From Entamoeba histolytica HM-1:IMSS (taxonomy: Eukaryota; Evosea; Mastigamoebida; Endamoebidae), in contig NW_001915029.1 in assembly GCF_000208925.1 (NCBI RefSeq), positions 5,777-35,762 on the forward strand: a DNA stretch of 29,986 nucleotides, given 5' to 3'. A program made the translations under genes and the position numbers. This document shows positions 29,152 through 29,986 of this stretch, one piece after another. Each line of letters opens with the position of its first letter. The stretch's first letter is position 1. The notes beneath the pieces are model-generated. The model ran no database searches. It had not been told where the DNA came from and saw nothing but the letters and a program-made list of their open reading frames with translations.

Positions 29152-29986
29152 ATGGTTTGTCTCCTTTCGTTTTATTTTATTCGAAACTGCGAACAATTCT
29201 TACTAACTTTTAGGCTAGAGGACCAAGACATCACTTAAAGAGATTAAATGCACCACACCATTGGATGCTTTCTAAATTAGGAGGAACTTTTGCACCAAAA
29301 CCATCACATGGACCACATGGAATGAAAGAATGTCTTCCACTCATTCTTATTTTGAGAAATAGATTGAACTATGCATTAAATGGAAGAGAAGTTACAATGA
29401 TTGTTAAGAACAGAACAATCAAAATTGACGGAAAGATTAGAACTGACACTAGATATCCAGTTGGATTTATGGATGTTCTTTCTATCCCAAGAACTAAAGA
29501 AAACTTTAGATTAATGTATAACACTAAAAGAAGATTTTGCTTAGTTCCATTAACTGCTGAACAAGCTAAATTCAAATTATGCAAAATTGAAAAGAGAGTA
29601 CTTGGAACTGGTGCTATTCCATACATTGTTACTCATGATGGTAGAACTATTAGATATCCACATCCAGAACTTCAAGCTAATGATACAATCAAACTTAATC
29701 TTGAAACAGGAAAAATCGTTGATTTTGTTAAGTTTGATATTGGAAATACTGCTATGATGATTGGTGGTAATGGTATGGGTCGTGTTGGAGTTATTGTTAA
29801 AAGAGAAGTTCATCCAGGATCATTTGAAATTGTTCACATTAAAGATGCTAAAGGAAACACTTTCACTACTAGATTAAACAATGTCTTTGTTATTGGTAAA
29901 GGAACAGAAACTCTTGTTAATCTTCCACTTGACAAAGGAATTAAGAAACCATTATTACAACAAGTCAATGAAACTATTAAGAAGAA
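29152..29986 (+). CDS. RPS4: 40S ribosomal protein eS4 (RPS4), truncated by the window end
   Basis: Structural component of the small ribosomal subunit. Exon 1 is only the ATG (29152-29154); exon 2 from 29214 reads [24 protein letters not shown], then [69 protein letters not shown] and [16 protein letters not shown], a clear full-length match in order to eS4. 258 codons are visible, against about 265-273 in the family, so only the last few residues are missing. N-terminal, S4/RNA-binding, central and KOW regions are all intact. Codon bias (ACT, GTT, AGA, GGA) is typical of a highly expressed gene. The TFIIIC gene ends 147 bp upstream on the same strand. Confidence 0.96.
29155..29213 (+). other. 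eS4 intron directly after the start codon (59 bp)
   Basis: Begins GTTTGTCTCC and ends TACTAACTTTTAG. The 3' end holds a perfect TACTAAC branch-point-like sequence 6 bp before the terminal AG. Splicing ATG|GCTAGAGGA gives MARGP, the conserved eS4 start. Without splicing the ATG reads into a different frame. Confidence 0.93.

Noticed and set aside
1..29986. CRISPR arrays, rRNA or tRNA genes
   Set aside because: No spaced identical repeats of that type, no rRNA-like blocks and no cloverleaf with T-arm GGTTCGA consensus; GATTCGAAG hits belong to the SINE 5' ends.

Overview
The window looks like nuclear DNA of an Entamoeba species in the E. histolytica / E. dispar / E. nuttalli group. It is extremely AT-rich. 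Introns are short (53-65 bp) and start with GTTTGT. Promoters carry GAAC-like boxes. The gene content (methionine gamma-lyase, a Cys-rich transmembrane kinase, Entamoeba LINE/SINE retroposons) fits that group. I cannot decide the species without a search.

Layout: 1-717 is the 5' part of a methionine gamma-lyase gene (minus). 1029-2499 is a three-exon poly(ADP-ribose) glycohydrolase gene (minus). 2500-5361 is gene-poor and holds a full-length ~630 bp SINE with an 18 bp target-site duplication. 5362-5994 encodes a small protein with near-identical 37-residue repeats (plus). 6710-9895 is a transmembrane receptor-like kinase (minus), 11041-12039 a type II membrane glycosyltransferase-like protein (minus), and 13062-14291 a TMEM144-type carrier (minus). 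14292-16420 is gene-free. 16421-19678 is a retroposon cluster: a minus-strand copy of the same SINE, a minus-strand LINE remnant, a 100-N assembly gap, then a plus-strand LINE remnant. 19959-21098 is an unrecognised protein (minus). 21725-22260 is a decayed second type of SINE. The right end is dense: a coiled-coil/helical hypothetical (plus), CCDC47, the PAT-complex subunit of the ER multipass translocon (minus, two exons), a TFIIIC largest-subunit homologue (plus), and ribosomal protein eS4 (plus, intron directly after the ATG, cut by the window end).

The genes do not form one pathway. TFIIIC and eS4 serve RNA polymerase III transcription and translation, and CCDC47 serves ER membrane-protein insertion. 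The kinase, glycosyltransferase-like protein and TMEM144 protein belong to the endomembrane/surface system. Three protein genes (PARG, CCDC47, eS4) are only correct once introns are removed. I found no clear candidate for a completely new system. The best leads are the altered PARG signature loop (GGN instead of GGG), a PapD/MSP-like domain between membrane and kinase in the receptor kinase, a 17-bp tandem array of GAAC boxes in gene-free DNA, and the inverted retroposon structure spanning the gap.
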